Position numbers and translations under genes: made by a program. 64,000 nucleotides of DNA from Chlorocebus sabaeus (lineage: Eukaryota > Chordata > Mammalia > Primates > Cercopithecidae): assembly GCF_047675955.1 (NCBI RefSeq), contig NC_132929.1:34712421-34776420 (forward strand). Direction: 5' to 3'. Below the pieces are notes generated by a model. It worked only from the letters and a program-made list of their open reading frames with translations. It was not told where the DNA came from and made no database searches. This document shows, piece by piece, positions 51,429-63,059 of the stretch (positions within the stretch are counted from its first letter, which is position 1; the number at the start of each line of letters is the position of its first letter).

Positions 51429-51739
51429 TTATTTATTTATTTTTAATTTTTGAAACACGATCTTGCTCTGTTGTCCAGGATGGAGTAGAGTGGCATGATC
51501 ACAGATCACTGCAGCCTAGGCCTCCCAAGCTCAAATGATCCTTTCACTTAAGCCCTCTGTGTAACCTGGGACTGGAAGCACATGCCATCACACCCAGCTA
51601 ATTTAAAAAAAATTTTTTTTGTAGAGATGGAGTCTCACTGTATTTCCCAGGCTGGTCTCCAATCCTGGCCTCAAGCAATCTTCCCCCCTTGGCCTCCCAG
51701 AGTGCTGAGATTATGGGTATGAGCCACTGTGCCCAGCCT
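51429..51739 (-). mobile_element. Alu (old)
   Basis: Diverged copy flanked by gggtcaactt on both sides. Confidence 0.9.
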
Positions 51740-52102
51740 TGGGTCAACTTAAGATGTCTGCTGAGGTGGTTGTGAAGCAGTAACTCAATTTAATCCTGAT
51801 TCCAGCCAAGAAGGGTCCCTGAGTTAGGACAGAAAGGCACCAACACCACTTGCTCAACAGAAGCAGGTGTTAAAATATGCAGACAGCACAGTGAGAAAGG
51901 GCTTAGGGTGAAACCTCCTCATTCTACCTTCAGAGATGACAGCAGGCCTGACTGTGGGTCCTGGCACTTTTATTTGCAAGCTACATGACTAATCACTAGA
52001 TTTCTCTGGCCCTCAGTTCTCTGTCTGTAAACTAAGTAGGTTAAACTAGAAGACCTCTAATTTAATCTAGAGATTGAAATAGACATTAAAAAACAACAAT
52101 CA

Positions 52103-52410
52103 GGCCAGGTGCAATGGCTCACTCCTGTAATCCCAGCACTTTGGGGGGCTGAGACAGGCAGATCAATTGAAGTCAGGAGTTTGAGACCAGCCTGGTCAAC
52201 ATGGTGAAAACTCATCCCTACTAAAAAAAAAAAAAAAAAAAAAAAAAACCAAAAAATTAGCCAGGTATGGTGGTACCGCCTGTAGTCCAGCCACTTTGGA
52301 GGCTGAGGCAGGAGGATCGCTTGAATCTGGGAGGCAGAGGTTGCAGTGAGCCAAGATCACATCGCTGTACTTCAGCCTGGGTGACAGAGCAAGCCTCCAT
52401 TTCACAAACA
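52103..52410 (+). mobile_element. Alu with complex A-rich tail
   Basis: Middle linker expanded to a long A-run at 52223-52248; tail of caaaaa units to about 52455. Confidence 0.92.
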
Positions 52411-52701
52411 CACACACAAAAACAAAAACAAAAAACAAACCAAAAAAACCCCCAACCAATCCAATCACCTACACAATGCCTACACCTCCTTTGTCATGTC
52501 CCTTACAGCTCCAGCTGCACTCAGGTAAAGCTGTAATCAGTCCGCCTTTGCCACCTCTGGGCTTGATTCTGTTTCTCTGTACCATCAATCTTTCACTCTA
52601 ATTTAAATATGGGATGAGTATTCCTTATCCGAAATGCTTGGGACCGGAAGTGTTTTGGATTTTGGATTTTTTCAGATTTTGGAATATTGGCATTATACTT
52701 T

Positions 52702-52861
52702 CTTTCATCTTTTCAGACAGAGTCTCGCTCTGTCGCCCAAGCTGACACATCAATGGCACAATCTCGGCTCACTGCAACCTCCATCTCCTGGGCTCAAGTG
52801 ATTCTCCTGCCTCAGCCTCCTGAGTAGCTGGGATTATAGGCGCCCTCCACCATGCCCAGCT

Positions 52862-52892
<31 letters not shown>

Positions 52893-53297
52893 GAGACGGA
52901 GTCTCGCTCTGTAGCCCAGGCTGGAGTACAGTGGCGCAATCTTGACTCACTGCAAGCTCTGCCTCCCAGGTTCACGCCATTCTCCTGCCTCAGCCTCCCG
53001 AGTAGCTGGGACTACAGGTGCCTGCGACCACGCCCGGCTAATTTTTTTGTATTTTTAGTAGAGACGGGGTTTCACCATATTAGCCAGGATGGTCTTGATC
53101 ACCTGACCTCGTGATCCGCCTGCCTCGGCCTCCCAAAGTGCTGGGATTACAGGCGTGAGCCACTGCGCCCAGCCTAATTTTTGTATTTTTAGTAGAGATG
53201 GGGTTTCACCATGTTGGCCAGACTGGCCTCAAATGATCCACCCACATTGGCCTCCCAAAGTGCTAGGATTACAGCCATGAGCCACCATGCCCGGCCT
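52702..53297 (-). mobile_element. Alu split by a second Alu
   Basis: Outer pieces 52702-52865 and 53176-53297, inserted together in a Tigger7/MER8-like element with duplication gcattatactt. Confidence 0.9.
52866..53175 (-). mobile_element. Alu nested in an Alu
   Basis: Full copy starting in a 26-bp T-run and ending gcgcccagcc, placed in the ctaattttt linker of the outer copy. Confidence 0.9.
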
Positions 53298-53440
53298 GCA
53301 TTATACTTTATAGTAGAGTATCCCGAATCTGAAAAGCTGAAATCCAAAATGCTCCAAAATTTGAAACTTTTTGAGCACCAACATGATGTTCAAAGGAAAG
53401 GAGCATTTCAGGATTTGGGACGCTCAACCTGTACTGGTCC

Positions 53441-54380
53441 CTTCCAGACACAACAATATCGAATTAAGTAAAACCTCAAAATCAAGTGCTATTAAATATT
53501 ACTATATTTATACTTTTATTTATAATCAAGATAATAAGAGTACCCATCAAATGAATATTCTATTAGTTAAATCCTACAAATCAGTTTACATTTTTAAATA
53601 ATTACAAGATAATGAAATATATAACACTACGATGACCTTGAACACCAGTTTAATTTTTCTTTCAAGGAACTCAGAACCCTTTTAAATGCTTATGCCTCAG
53701 GGATATTGTTAAGATGACAGTGATGTCTGCAAAATACTGTGGATATGGAATGTATCAGAGATTGGGCCATGGCTTTGTAGCTGTAAGAGGTACTGGGAGA
53801 AACTTTTATTCCTATGTGGAGGCAGACAGCCAGGCAGACAGAGGTCACAACATCCACCGAGGAGAGTGTGCCTGGAGGTGGGAAAACATGCTGTACTCTC
53901 TTTAGGTAAACTGGCTGACTTCAGCTTGACCTCCCTAGAAAAGGGCCTGAGACTTGTAAACCTAAACATTTTGGAAACACCCCACAATGGTGGCACTTTG
54001 AACCTTCAACCAGACAAGCATATGAAGGAAAAGAAAGGGGACAAATCTTCAAGGAGGAATAGAGAATAATCCAGACCACTTGGAAATGAGTCATCATAAC
54101 CTGGATGATCCGGGCCCCTTGGATCTGAATGTGACAGTCTTATGACTCGATTTTCCAGCCCAGAGTTAATCCTTATCCAGCATTTTGCAGTAAAGGCATG
54201 AGTCAGAAACTTCACACAGACAGTAATATCTGGGCCTCATGAGAATTTCATCTGTTTTCTGCCTTCAGCTTTCTGCTCCAGTGAGCCTAACCCAGTGGCT
54301 GTCCTGGAGCTACTAAATTTCTCTAGTTCTTTCAATATGATGTTCTTGACACTCAGAGGGCTCTACCCTACAGCTGAAAG
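53441..54380. other. MYO1E intron, nothing recognised
   Basis: AT-rich, then unique sequence; no repeat recognised. Confidence 0.55.
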
Positions 54381-54382
54381 CC

Positions 54383-54518
54383 CAGGTTGGACTTGGTGGC
54401 TTGCAGCACCTGTAATCCCAGCACTTTGGGAGGCTGAGGCGGGAGGACTGCTTGAGCCCAGGAGTTCAAGACCAGCCTGGGTGACATTGTGAGAACCCAA
54501 CTTTACAAAAAAGGAAAA
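54383..54518 (+). mobile_element. Alu, left-monomer copy
   Basis: ccaggttggacttggtggc through aactttacaaaaaagg. Confidence 0.82.
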
Positions 54519-54589
54519 AGCAACAATTAAGCAGAGACCAACAACGGTGATATAGGAATGGGGCTAAAGGGGAAGAATGTAGTCAGAGC

Positions 54590-54815
54590 ACATATATACA
54601 TCTTGTGTTCAGTATGCCTTAGGCACTGCGTTACATGCTTCCGATGAATTACGAAGCTGAAGAATCACAGTAATCTCTTAAGATAGACACCAATATCTCC
54701 ATTTTACAGGGAAGCGGTGAGGTCACTGAGAGCATAAGTAACACCTTGGCAAGCACACAGCGAGGAAAAGCCAGAGCTGAGATTCAAACACAGGCAAGCA
54801 AACTCAAAGTCCTGC
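54590..54815 (+). mobile_element. MIR SINE
   Basis: tgccttaggcactgcgttac, ctccattttacagggaagcg and gctgagattcaaacacaggc follow the MIR consensus. Confidence 0.75.
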
Positions 54816-54974
54816 TGTCACTCAACCATTTCTTTGATTGTAAAACTGAGGAAGTATTTAGCTGGTATAATTTTTTAAAAAAATTATTCTTAACCAGCAA
54901 GATTTTTAAAAATAGCTTAGTGAATATTTCTTAGAGTTACAAGATTAAGTGTGTGTGACACAATGACAAAAACT

Positions 54975-55258
54975 ATTTTTTTTTTTTTTTTGAGACAGGG
55001 TCTCGTTCTGTCCCCCAGACTAGAGCAATTACAGCTCACTGTAGCTTTGACTTCCTTGACTAAAGCGATTCTCCTGCCTCAGCCTCCCAAGTAGCTGAGA
55101 GCATAGGTGTGAGCCACCACACCTAATTTTTATTTTTAGTAGAGATGGGGTTCTCATTATGTCGCACAGGTTGGTCTCAAACTCCTGGGGTCAAGTAATC
55201 CTCCCTCCTTGGCCTCCAAAAGTGTTGGGATTACAGGCCTGAACCACTACACGTGGCT
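54975..55258 (-). mobile_element. Alu (old)
   Basis: Diverged copy, T-run to cacgtggct. Confidence 0.88.
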
Positions 55259-55267
55259 GACACAGAC

Positions 55268-55565
55268 TTTTTTTTTTTGAGACAGAGTTTCACTCTTCTT
55301 GCCCAAGCTGGAGTGCAATGGCGCTATCTTGGCTCACTGCAACCTCTGCCTCCCGGGCTCAAGTGATTCTCCTGCCTCAGCCTCCTGAGTAGCTGGGATT
55401 ACAGGCGCCCACCACCACGCTTGGCTAATTTTGTATTTTTAGTAGAGACAGGGTTTCTCCTCTCCATGTTGGTCAGGCTGGTCTTGAATTCCCGACCTCA
55501 GGTGATCCGCCTGCCTCGGCCTCCCAAAGTGCTGGGATTACAGGCATGAGCCACTGCGCCCGGCC
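55268..55565 (-). mobile_element. Alu
   Basis: Second of a tandem minus-strand pair, ending gcgcccggcc. Confidence 0.93.
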
Positions 55566-56167
55566 CATAAACTCTTAATTCAGAGTGTAATTAGGGACAA
55601 CGAATTTTGCCACACAATGGCTCAGGTACCACAGAACCCTGCCTACTTCCTCAGAAACACTGTAAGATTTCCTTCAGACTTTGAGACACCATGTGGCCAG
55701 ATGTGTCTTCAATTCCCAGCAAGGAAAGGCCTGCAGGGCCCAGTGAGGAGGGACGCATAAAATGCCCCTAAAAGACCAAGTAGAATTTCTGGCAAGTAAC
55801 GTTCCATAACTGGCAGGTTTTTGGGCTTGGCCTGGAAAACTGTCATCAATATCCAAAACATGGCTCCGAACCACAAAATTTCTCTGATAGTTTAACATAA
55901 ATTCTTCCAGATTCTGTATAAAGCCATTTCCTCTTAGAAAGTAGCTGATTATCAGCTGCTGACTATTAAGCTATGAGGTACTTAAACCATTTAAGGTTTT
56001 GGTACAGCCAAGTCAAATTCAGCTTGCATCCTGGAACCTTTTAACAAGCAACGACATTACTTCTGAGCATCTTCTGTAACCATCTCCTCACATCTCGCTG
56101 ACCTCATATCCTGGCCCAGGGGTGCAGTTCCTGACTCCTAGGAAGCCCTAGCCCTTTTAAGAATCTA

Positions 56168-56383
<216 letters not shown>

Positions 56384-56624
56384 CTACAGAAAAGCCATCT
56401 GACTCACGGCACAGGCCATCAAGATGTGACTTGGGGAAATGAACAATGGACAAAAGACATGAAAGGAAAGAATTCTAAGATATAAGCAACTTGGAATCAA
56501 AGACTGCAAAATAAATTTTAAAACGTTGCTTTCCAACGTCCCTAGTCACAGGAATTGAGGTATATCTTGACAGTAGAACATAACAGAGGGAGGTCAGTAG
56601 GGGATTTCAGGTTTTCGTTTTCTT

Positions 56625-56913
56625 TTGTTTTTGAGACAGGGTCTCGCTCTGTTGCCCAGGCCGGAGTGCAGGGGTTCAATCATGGCTCACTGAAGCCTCG
56701 ACCTCCCAGGCTCAAGCCATCTTCCCACCTCAGCCTCCTGAGTGACTGGGACTATAGGCAGGTGCTACCACATCCAGCTAATTCTTGTATTTTCTATAGA
56801 GATGGGTTTTGCCATGTTTCCCAGGCTGGTCTCAAACAACTGGGCTCAAGAGGTGTTCCTGCCTCAGCCTCTTGAAGTGTTGGGACTACAGGCGTGAGGC
56901 ACTGCGCCCGGCC
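56625..56913 (-). mobile_element. Alu
   Basis: gagacagggtctcgctctg through gcgcccggcc. Confidence 0.92.
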
Positions 56914-56994
56914 AGCATGTGTTTGTTAACACAAGTAAGCTAGACCAGAACTCAGGGAATTATATGAAATATCTGGATTCAGTGCAGATGCTGC

Positions 56995-57185
56995 TTTGCT
57001 CTAGAGCAGTTTCCGAGCCTGGGCACCACTGGTATCTGCGGCTGAATAATTCTTTGTTGGGGGCTGAGGAGGGGGCCTCTTCTACATATTGTGGGATATT
57101 TAGCAGCATCTATGGTCTCTGTTCACCAGATGCCAGTAGCACACTGTTCCCAGCTCTACACAGAAAACCCTGACAAACTGCTTTT
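56995..57185 (+). mobile_element. MER20 (hAT-Charlie)
   Basis: Recognisable words: ggcaccactggtatctg, gaataattctttgttggggg, atttagcagcatctatgg, ccagatgccagtagcac. Confidence 0.85.
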
Positions 57186-57251
57186 GAGTATGAGCAATTT
57201 TAAGTGGAGCAGTAACAAATCACGAGCACTTTGCCTCCTGAATATACTTTC

Positions 57252-57542
57252 TTTTTTTTTTTTTGAGACAAAGTCTCACTCTATCGCCAGGCTGGAGTGC
57301 AGTGGCGTGATCTTGGCTCACTGCAACCTCTGCCTCCCAGGTGCAAGAGATTCTCCTGCCTCAACCTCCTGAGTAGCTGGGACTACAAGCGCACACCACC
57401 ACACACAGCTAATTTTTGTATTATTAGTAGAGACAGGGTTTCACCATGTTGGCCAGGATGGTCTCGATTTCTTGACCTCATGATCCACCTGCCTTGGCCT
57501 CCCAAAGTGCTGTGATTACAGGCGTGAGCCCGTGTCTGGCCT
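57252..57542 (-). mobile_element. Alu
   Basis: tatactttc on both sides, T-run at the left. Confidence 0.93.
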
Positions 57543-57589
57543 GTATATACTTTCATTAGTGGTGCTATTTGAGCTGCATGTGTTTACAC

Positions 57590-57712
57590 ATCTGCCTCAC
57601 TAGCAATAGGACAGGGACAATGCCTTCCTCATCTTAGTGTCCCTGGTGTGTCTGAAGCATAGCATGGTACACAGTTGGTCCATAATATATATTTGCTGAC
57701 TGGGTGAATGAC
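57590..57712 (+). mobile_element. L2 3' end
   Basis: Reads aggacagggacaatgcc ... tcttagtgtccctggtg ... atggtacacagttggtcc ... tgctgactgggtgaatg, the L2 3' terminus. Confidence 0.75.
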
Positions 57713-59040
57713 GGGATCCATGTAAATTAGCAATCTGACATTCAAACTCAAACTCACTTCCTCCTCAATGACTTTTTGGGCATCTTGAATGTTCCAGGAA
57801 GTCTCCCCAGCAATCTACTTTTAACTTGACCAGACACGACTACAGATTTTGACATCAAATGTGTTTATAAAATAATAGGCCATGTCTATATGACAGCAGT
57901 TTATATGGAAGCAATAATAGCTCTTAAACTTGGCAGGAATTTTAATAAGTTTTTAAAAACAATCTCTGGAAGCAAGTCTGCACCTGACTGCCATAAAACC
58001 CACAAGCCAGGACTTGTGGCTTACCTAACCATCTCAGAGAAGAACCGATCGATTTTGTATGTTGTGAATAAAAAGAAATGCAAAATCTCAAAAATGGTGG
58101 TGTGACTGCAAAGAAGGGCAGAGATGGAGCGCAGAGGGTGAAGAGGGGCAGGGAGCGGCAGAGAGAGAATTAAATGGAGCAGAACAGCTATCCAGGGCCT
58201 GAAAAGGAAACTCTTGCTTTGCTTTCATTGCAGTCAGTCCTTTATTAGGAAATTATCAGGCTCGCTGCTGTTGATTAGAGGAACTGGCCTTGCTGTTGTG
58301 ACAGCTTAAGTAATAGAGACCAGAAGGGCAACTCTTACTTGAAATAAACTCTAGAAATTGTTAGATCTGGCATGCATGGGCCTTGCCTTGCCTTGCAAGC
58401 ATGGACCTGCTCATGTAAATTATATCTTCTTATGTGTTATCCAAGATCTTGAGAACCTTTTCAGGGAAGAGGGGAGGAAGGCAGAGGTGGTCCTGAGAGT
58501 TCTAGCAGCGTGCAAGGGGGATACCCCCACTGTTCTACCCCTATAGCTGAAACAGGGTCTTGGGAGTTAAAATGGATCTCTGAGTCACTCCTTCTTTAGT
58601 TGTCCCTCCCAGAGTTCTCAAGCCATTTCTTAAGTACTTCAGGGACTCTGGTTAATGTGGGTCTTGCTAAGCCATTAAACATCTTTAAAAATTCAAAGAC
58701 CATGAAGAAGAGTTCAAGGGCAAAATGTCATAGAACCAGACTGTTCCACTCTTAAATGGTCAGAAATGGCCATCCCAATCCAAAGCCAGTGGGCTCACTT
58801 CTCCCTGATAATAGTATTGAAAGGTAGAAAGTCTGATGCCCTCAAGGACCTGTAGATGGCACTTGGAATTTGGGTGCATGAAGTGTTAGGGACATAAAAG
58901 GGAGAGACTGATATAGAGAAAAGAAAGCTATTTTGAGAAACCAAATAGATCAATAATAATCCAGACCCAATAGCACGAAGGAACAAAATCCTAACCACTA
59001 AACATCACAGGTATTTTGTTTTGTTTTTGTTTTTTCTTTA
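57713..59040. other. MYO1E intron, nothing recognised
   Basis: Unique intron between an L2 end and a partial Alu; short purine-rich stretch at about 58110-58170. Confidence 0.55.
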
Positions 59041-59202
59041 TTAGAGACACGGTGTTCCTATGTTGCCTGGCTGGAGGGCAGTGGCTATTCATAGGAGTGA
59101 TCATAGCTCACTGCAGCCTCAAACTCCTAGGATCAAGTGATCCTCCTGCCTCAGCCTCCTGAGTCGCTGGGACTATAGGAGCACACTACCACACTCAGCT
59201 CG
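59041..59202 (-). mobile_element. Alu, partial
   Basis: Truncated after ccacactcagct; about 70 bp beyond a MYO1E donor. Confidence 0.82.
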
Positions 59203-59272
59203 TAAGTTAGTTTTCATATTGAAAATTTCATCAAACCTATATCCCCTGTCAGCTATGGCAAAACATACTTAC

Positions 59273-59358
59273 AGCTCACTGCTCTGCATAAGCTCGATGA
59301 GATCCATAAAAAGCACATCCCGGTTCCTTTCACAAAAGCCATCCATGTCATAGGATAC
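59273..59358 (-). CDS. MYO1E: MYO1E exon, motor domain (about residues 511-539)
   Basis: 86 bp, entering in phase 0 and leaving two bases (CT) of a split Leu codon. It encodes VSYDMDGFCERNRD and then LIELMQSSE, the lower 50K segment. The acceptor is ggccag and the donor gtaagt. Upstream in the transcript, starting about 23 bp from the acceptor, lies a 20-bp tandem repeat. Confidence 0.97.
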
Positions 59359-59380
59359 CTGGCCAAGAACGGAAAGAAAT

Positions 59381-59480
59381 CTAATTTCATTGAACAAAAT
59401 GTAATTTCATTGAACAAAATGTAATTCATTGAACAAAATCATTTATTGAGCAAAAAATCTAATTTCACCAAACAAAAAAC
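59381..59480. repeat. 20-bp minisatellite beside a MYO1E acceptor
   Basis: Units of about 20 bp (ctaatttcattgaacaaaat) at 59381, 59401, 59421 (19 bp), with diverged units at 59440 and 59459. The first two differ at one base. In transcript orientation the array lies directly upstream of the exon at 59273-59358. Confidence 0.9.
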
Positions 59481-60193
59481 CCAAGTTGCCATGGCTATCC
59501 TCACCACAACGTGTGGATTTCCAGATGTTGCATTTGGGATTTCATTGTGCACTGTCACAGGAAGGTTGTGCATGTCTTACTTGTTAGCTGACTTAGCGGG
59601 GATGACCTGCAGATGCTGGTAAGTATCTGCCTGCCTGGATGGCCCAGGTGATCCATAATCAGAACTCCAGCTCTCAAGGCCCCATACCCCTTTTTCAGTG
59701 GATTCACAGGGGTGTCTAAATGACAAACTCAATTCTTTTCCTAAATTTTAGCTAAGACAGAGCAAAAGCGAAGCCCCTCATGCTCAGTAATTCATTACAA
59801 TGAGCCATGTCATCTGAGGCTTTGCAATTTCTCCCAGAAGCAGTATCGAATTTGCACCAATCTGGCCAGAAACTCATGCTCACTCTGTTTAACAAGAGGT
59901 CAGCTGGGATGATGGATGAGACCAGGGGATTTCCATAGGACCAGGAAGTCCCCAAGACCATGACCTCAAATTACTTTTTTATCATCTGCAGCCCCACACA
60001 GCCTGGCACCCACTAGGCACCCAATACTCATGGGTTTTATGAGAACAAACACCAAAAGTGAACTCTGGGCCTTGATTTATACTCCCAGTCGGCATGGGGA
60101 GACAAGGAATGCCAGTCTGTGATTCCAGCAAGAGGAAAGACAAAAATCTATTTCTTCGGCAGCTAATATATGTAGCAGGGTGATTCATGTTCC

Positions 60194-60211
60194 AAAAATA
60201 TGCAGTAGTAT
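60194..60211 (+). repeat. Target-site duplication, left copy (LDHAL6B insertion)
   Basis: The 18-base string aaaaatatgcagtagtat is repeated exactly at 62410-62427. This copy marks the 5' junction. Confidence 0.92.
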
Positions 60212-60660
60212 GGTGAGATTTAGTGCTGGAGTGACTCCCAGCTGGCCCCTACCCTGCTCAAGCTTCAGCTGACTGTCCCAGTGCGGGTCCTGGCCAGGAC
60301 TGGCACCAAGGCAGCGGGATCCTTTCAAAATAGGCCTCCAGCGCCATAGACCAGAAAGCAGGAGCCCACTTCTCGGACACTGGGAGATGGTGCAGGCAGC
60401 CACCAGTACACAAAGCACAGCGCCCTATCCTTCCCGGCAGGGCCATGGTTCAGAAAACTTAACCTTATTTTCATCTGTAGATAATAGAAGCATTTTTCCT
60501 TGGCACTCATACTAAAAATAAAAAACTAGTAATCCCAGGGATCTTGGTTAGCTTCTTCAGCATGTCAACTATTGATGAGAACACTCTTTGTAAGACGAAC
60601 TCCAGAAATCCCTTGCCAGAGAAGCAGCCCTTCACTGCCTTAGTCTGAGCACCCACGGAA

Positions 60661-60836
60661 AGCCCGTCTCGGAGACGCCGGAAAGGCCCGCGCAGCCGCA
60701 GTAGAGGGCCAGGGGGCGGGTCATGCGCACCCGCAGTAGAGGGCTGAAGGTCCTGCCAACGGCTCTCTTGGTGTCTCAACGTTCTGGTCAGCAGCTTTTT
60801 GCCGTTTCTCTCTCTCCACTTCTTGAGCGAGCAGCC
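60661..60836 (+). promoter_or_regulatory. GC-rich 5' flank of LDHAL6B, candidate promoter
   Basis: A short CpG-rich stretch with a GC-box-like gggggcggg at 60712-60720 and a duplicated 14-mer (ccgcagtagagggc at 60696-60709 and 60731-60744). No TATA box was seen. It lies inside the retrocopied insert, so it may have come with the source transcript. Promoter activity is inferred, not shown. Confidence 0.45.
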
Positions 60837-61982
60837 ATGAGTTGGACTGTGCCTCTTGTGCGGGCCAGCCAGAGAGTGAGCTCAGTGGGAGCGAATTTCC
60901 TGTGCCTGAAGATGGCCCTGTGTCCCCGTCAGGCAGCGCGCATCCCACTCAAGGGCGCCTGGCGCTTCACCTCCGTGAGCAAGATGGCGACTGTGAAGAG
61001 TGAGCTTATTGAGCGCTTCACTTCTGAGGAGCCCGTTCATCACAGTAAGGTCTCCATCATAGGAACTGGATCAGTGGGCATGGCCTGTGCTATCAGCATC
61101 TTATTAAAAGGCTTGATCGATGAACTTGCCCTTGTGGATCTTGATGAAGGCAAACTGAAGGGTGAGACGATGGATCTTCAACATGGCAGCTCTTTCACGA
61201 AAATGCCAAATATTGTTTGTAGCAAAGATTACTTTGTCACCGCAAACTCCAACCTAGTGATTGTCACAGCAGGTGCACGCCAAGAAAAGGGAGAAACGCG
61301 CCTTAATTTAGTGCAGCGAAATGTGGCCCTCTTCAAGTTAATGATTTCCAATATTGTCCAGCATAGTCCCCACTGCAAACTGATTATTGTTTCCAATCCA
61401 GTGGATATCTTAAGTTATGTAGCTTGGAAGCTGAGCGCATTTCCCAAAAACCGTGTTATTGGAAGCGGCTGTAACCTGGATACTGCTCGTTTTCGTTTCT
61501 TGATTGGACAAAAGCTTGGTATCCATTCTGAAAGCTGCCATGGATGGATCCTCGGAGAGCACGGAGACTCAAGTGTTCCTGTGTGGAGTGGAGTGAACAT
61601 AGCTGGTGTCCCTTTGAAGGACCTGAACTCTGATATGGGAACTGATAAAGATCCTGAGCAATGGAAAAATGTCCACGAAGAAGTGATTGCTACTGCCTAT
61701 GAGATTATTAAAATGAAAGGTTATACTTCTTGGGCCATTGGCCTATCTGTGGCTGATTTAACAGAAAGTATTTTGAAGAATCTTAGGAGAACACATCCAG
61801 TTTCCACCATAATTAAGGGCCTCTATGGAATAGATGAAGAAGTATTCCTCAGTATTCCTTGTATCCTGGGAGAGAATGGTATTACCCATCTTATAAAGAT
61901 AAAGCTGACCCCTGAAGAAGAGGCCCGTCTGAAAAAAAGTGCAAAAACACTTTGGGAAATTCAGAAGGAGCTCAAGATTTAA
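60837..61982 (+). CDS. LDHAL6B: LDHAL6B, L-lactate dehydrogenase A-like 6B (intronless retrogene)
   Basis: 381 codons plus TAA, no introns. Expected reaction: NAD-dependent interconversion of lactate and pyruvate. Residues 50-381 form a full 332-residue LDHA-type subunit beginning MATVKSELIE. Key residues are present: Rossmann Gly76-x-Gly78-xx-Gly81 (GTGSVG), specificity Gln149, mobile-loop Arg155, Asn187, substrate Arg218 (LDTARF), catalytic His242 (GEHGD) and Thr297 (KGYTSW). The 49-residue leader ahead of the ancestral Met is absent from LDHA. I chose ATG 60837 because the human protein starts MSWTVP and the context is gccATGa; an in-frame ATG at 60723 could add 38 residues. The closest parent by memory is LDHAL6A. 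Human LDHAL6B is reported as testis-enriched. It is antisense within a MYO1E intron. Confidence 0.97.
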   Translation: MSWTVPLVRASQRVSSVGANFLCLKMALCPRQAARIPLKGAWRFTSVSKMATVKSELIERFTSEEPVHHSKVSIIGTGSVGMACAISILLKGLIDELALVDLDEGKLKGETMDLQHGSSFTKMPNIVCSKDYFVTANSNLVIVTAGARQEKGETRLNLVQRNVALFKLMISNIVQHSPHCKLIIVSNPVDILSYVAWKLSAFPKNRVIGSGCNLDTARFRFLIGQKLGIHSESCHGWILGEHGDSSVPVWSGVNIAGVPLKDLNSDMGTDKDPEQWKNVHEEVIATAYEIIKMKGYTSWAIGLSVADLTESILKNLRRTHPVSTIIKGLYGIDEEVFLSIPCILGENGITHLIKIKLTPEEEARLKKSAKTLWEIQKELKI

Positions 61983-62346
61983 AGTTGTCTAAAACTACCA
62001 TTCCGAAATTATTGAAGAGATCACAGATACAGGATTATATAACGAAATTTTGAATAAACTTGAATTCCTAAAAGATGGAAATAGGAAAGTAGGTAGAGTG
62101 ACTTTCTTATTTATTTAGTCCTCCAGCTCTTTTATTTAGCATCCACGTGCTGGATGATACTTATTTACAGTTCCTAAGTGTTTTTGGTACCTCTGATGTA
62201 GCAGCACTTGCCTTATTATATACATGTTGTTAGCATTTGGTTCCCAAAAAGTAGGATGTAGGTATTCATTGTGTTCTAGAAATTCTGAGTCTTTTCATTA
62301 GATATATGCTATTTCTTTCATTCTTGCTGTCTTACACCTATGTTCA

Positions 62347-62802
<456 letters not shown>

Positions 62803-63059
62803 TTATCAGGTCCTTTCTTAGGGAAGGAAACAGCTCCCCAGACTTAAGATACCATCTTGAAAGTCAGTCTTCCCCTTCAGGCAAGAATGCAATTAATAGT
62901 CCCAAATGGGAAGTCACCACTTAGATCTAAAGAGGGAGGAACTCCATTTTCCAAAAAGCTGTTTAACTCCCTGAAGTTTTATCCAACAGTCATGCACAGA
63001 TCATTATCTGCTCACTCATATTCATGCCAAATTGACTTAAGAATCCAAAAGTAAAATAA

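Larger units (their letters stand above)
52612..53440 (+). mobile_element. Tigger7/MER8-like MITE split by nested Alus
   Basis: Left part 52612-52700 (gagtattccttatccgaaat...) and right part 53298-53440 (ccgaatctgaaaagctgaaat... up to gctcaacctgta) belong to one element with terminal palindromic words. The Alu pair between them is flanked by the duplication gcattatactt at 52690-52700 and 53298-53308. The subfamily name is from memory. Confidence 0.7.
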
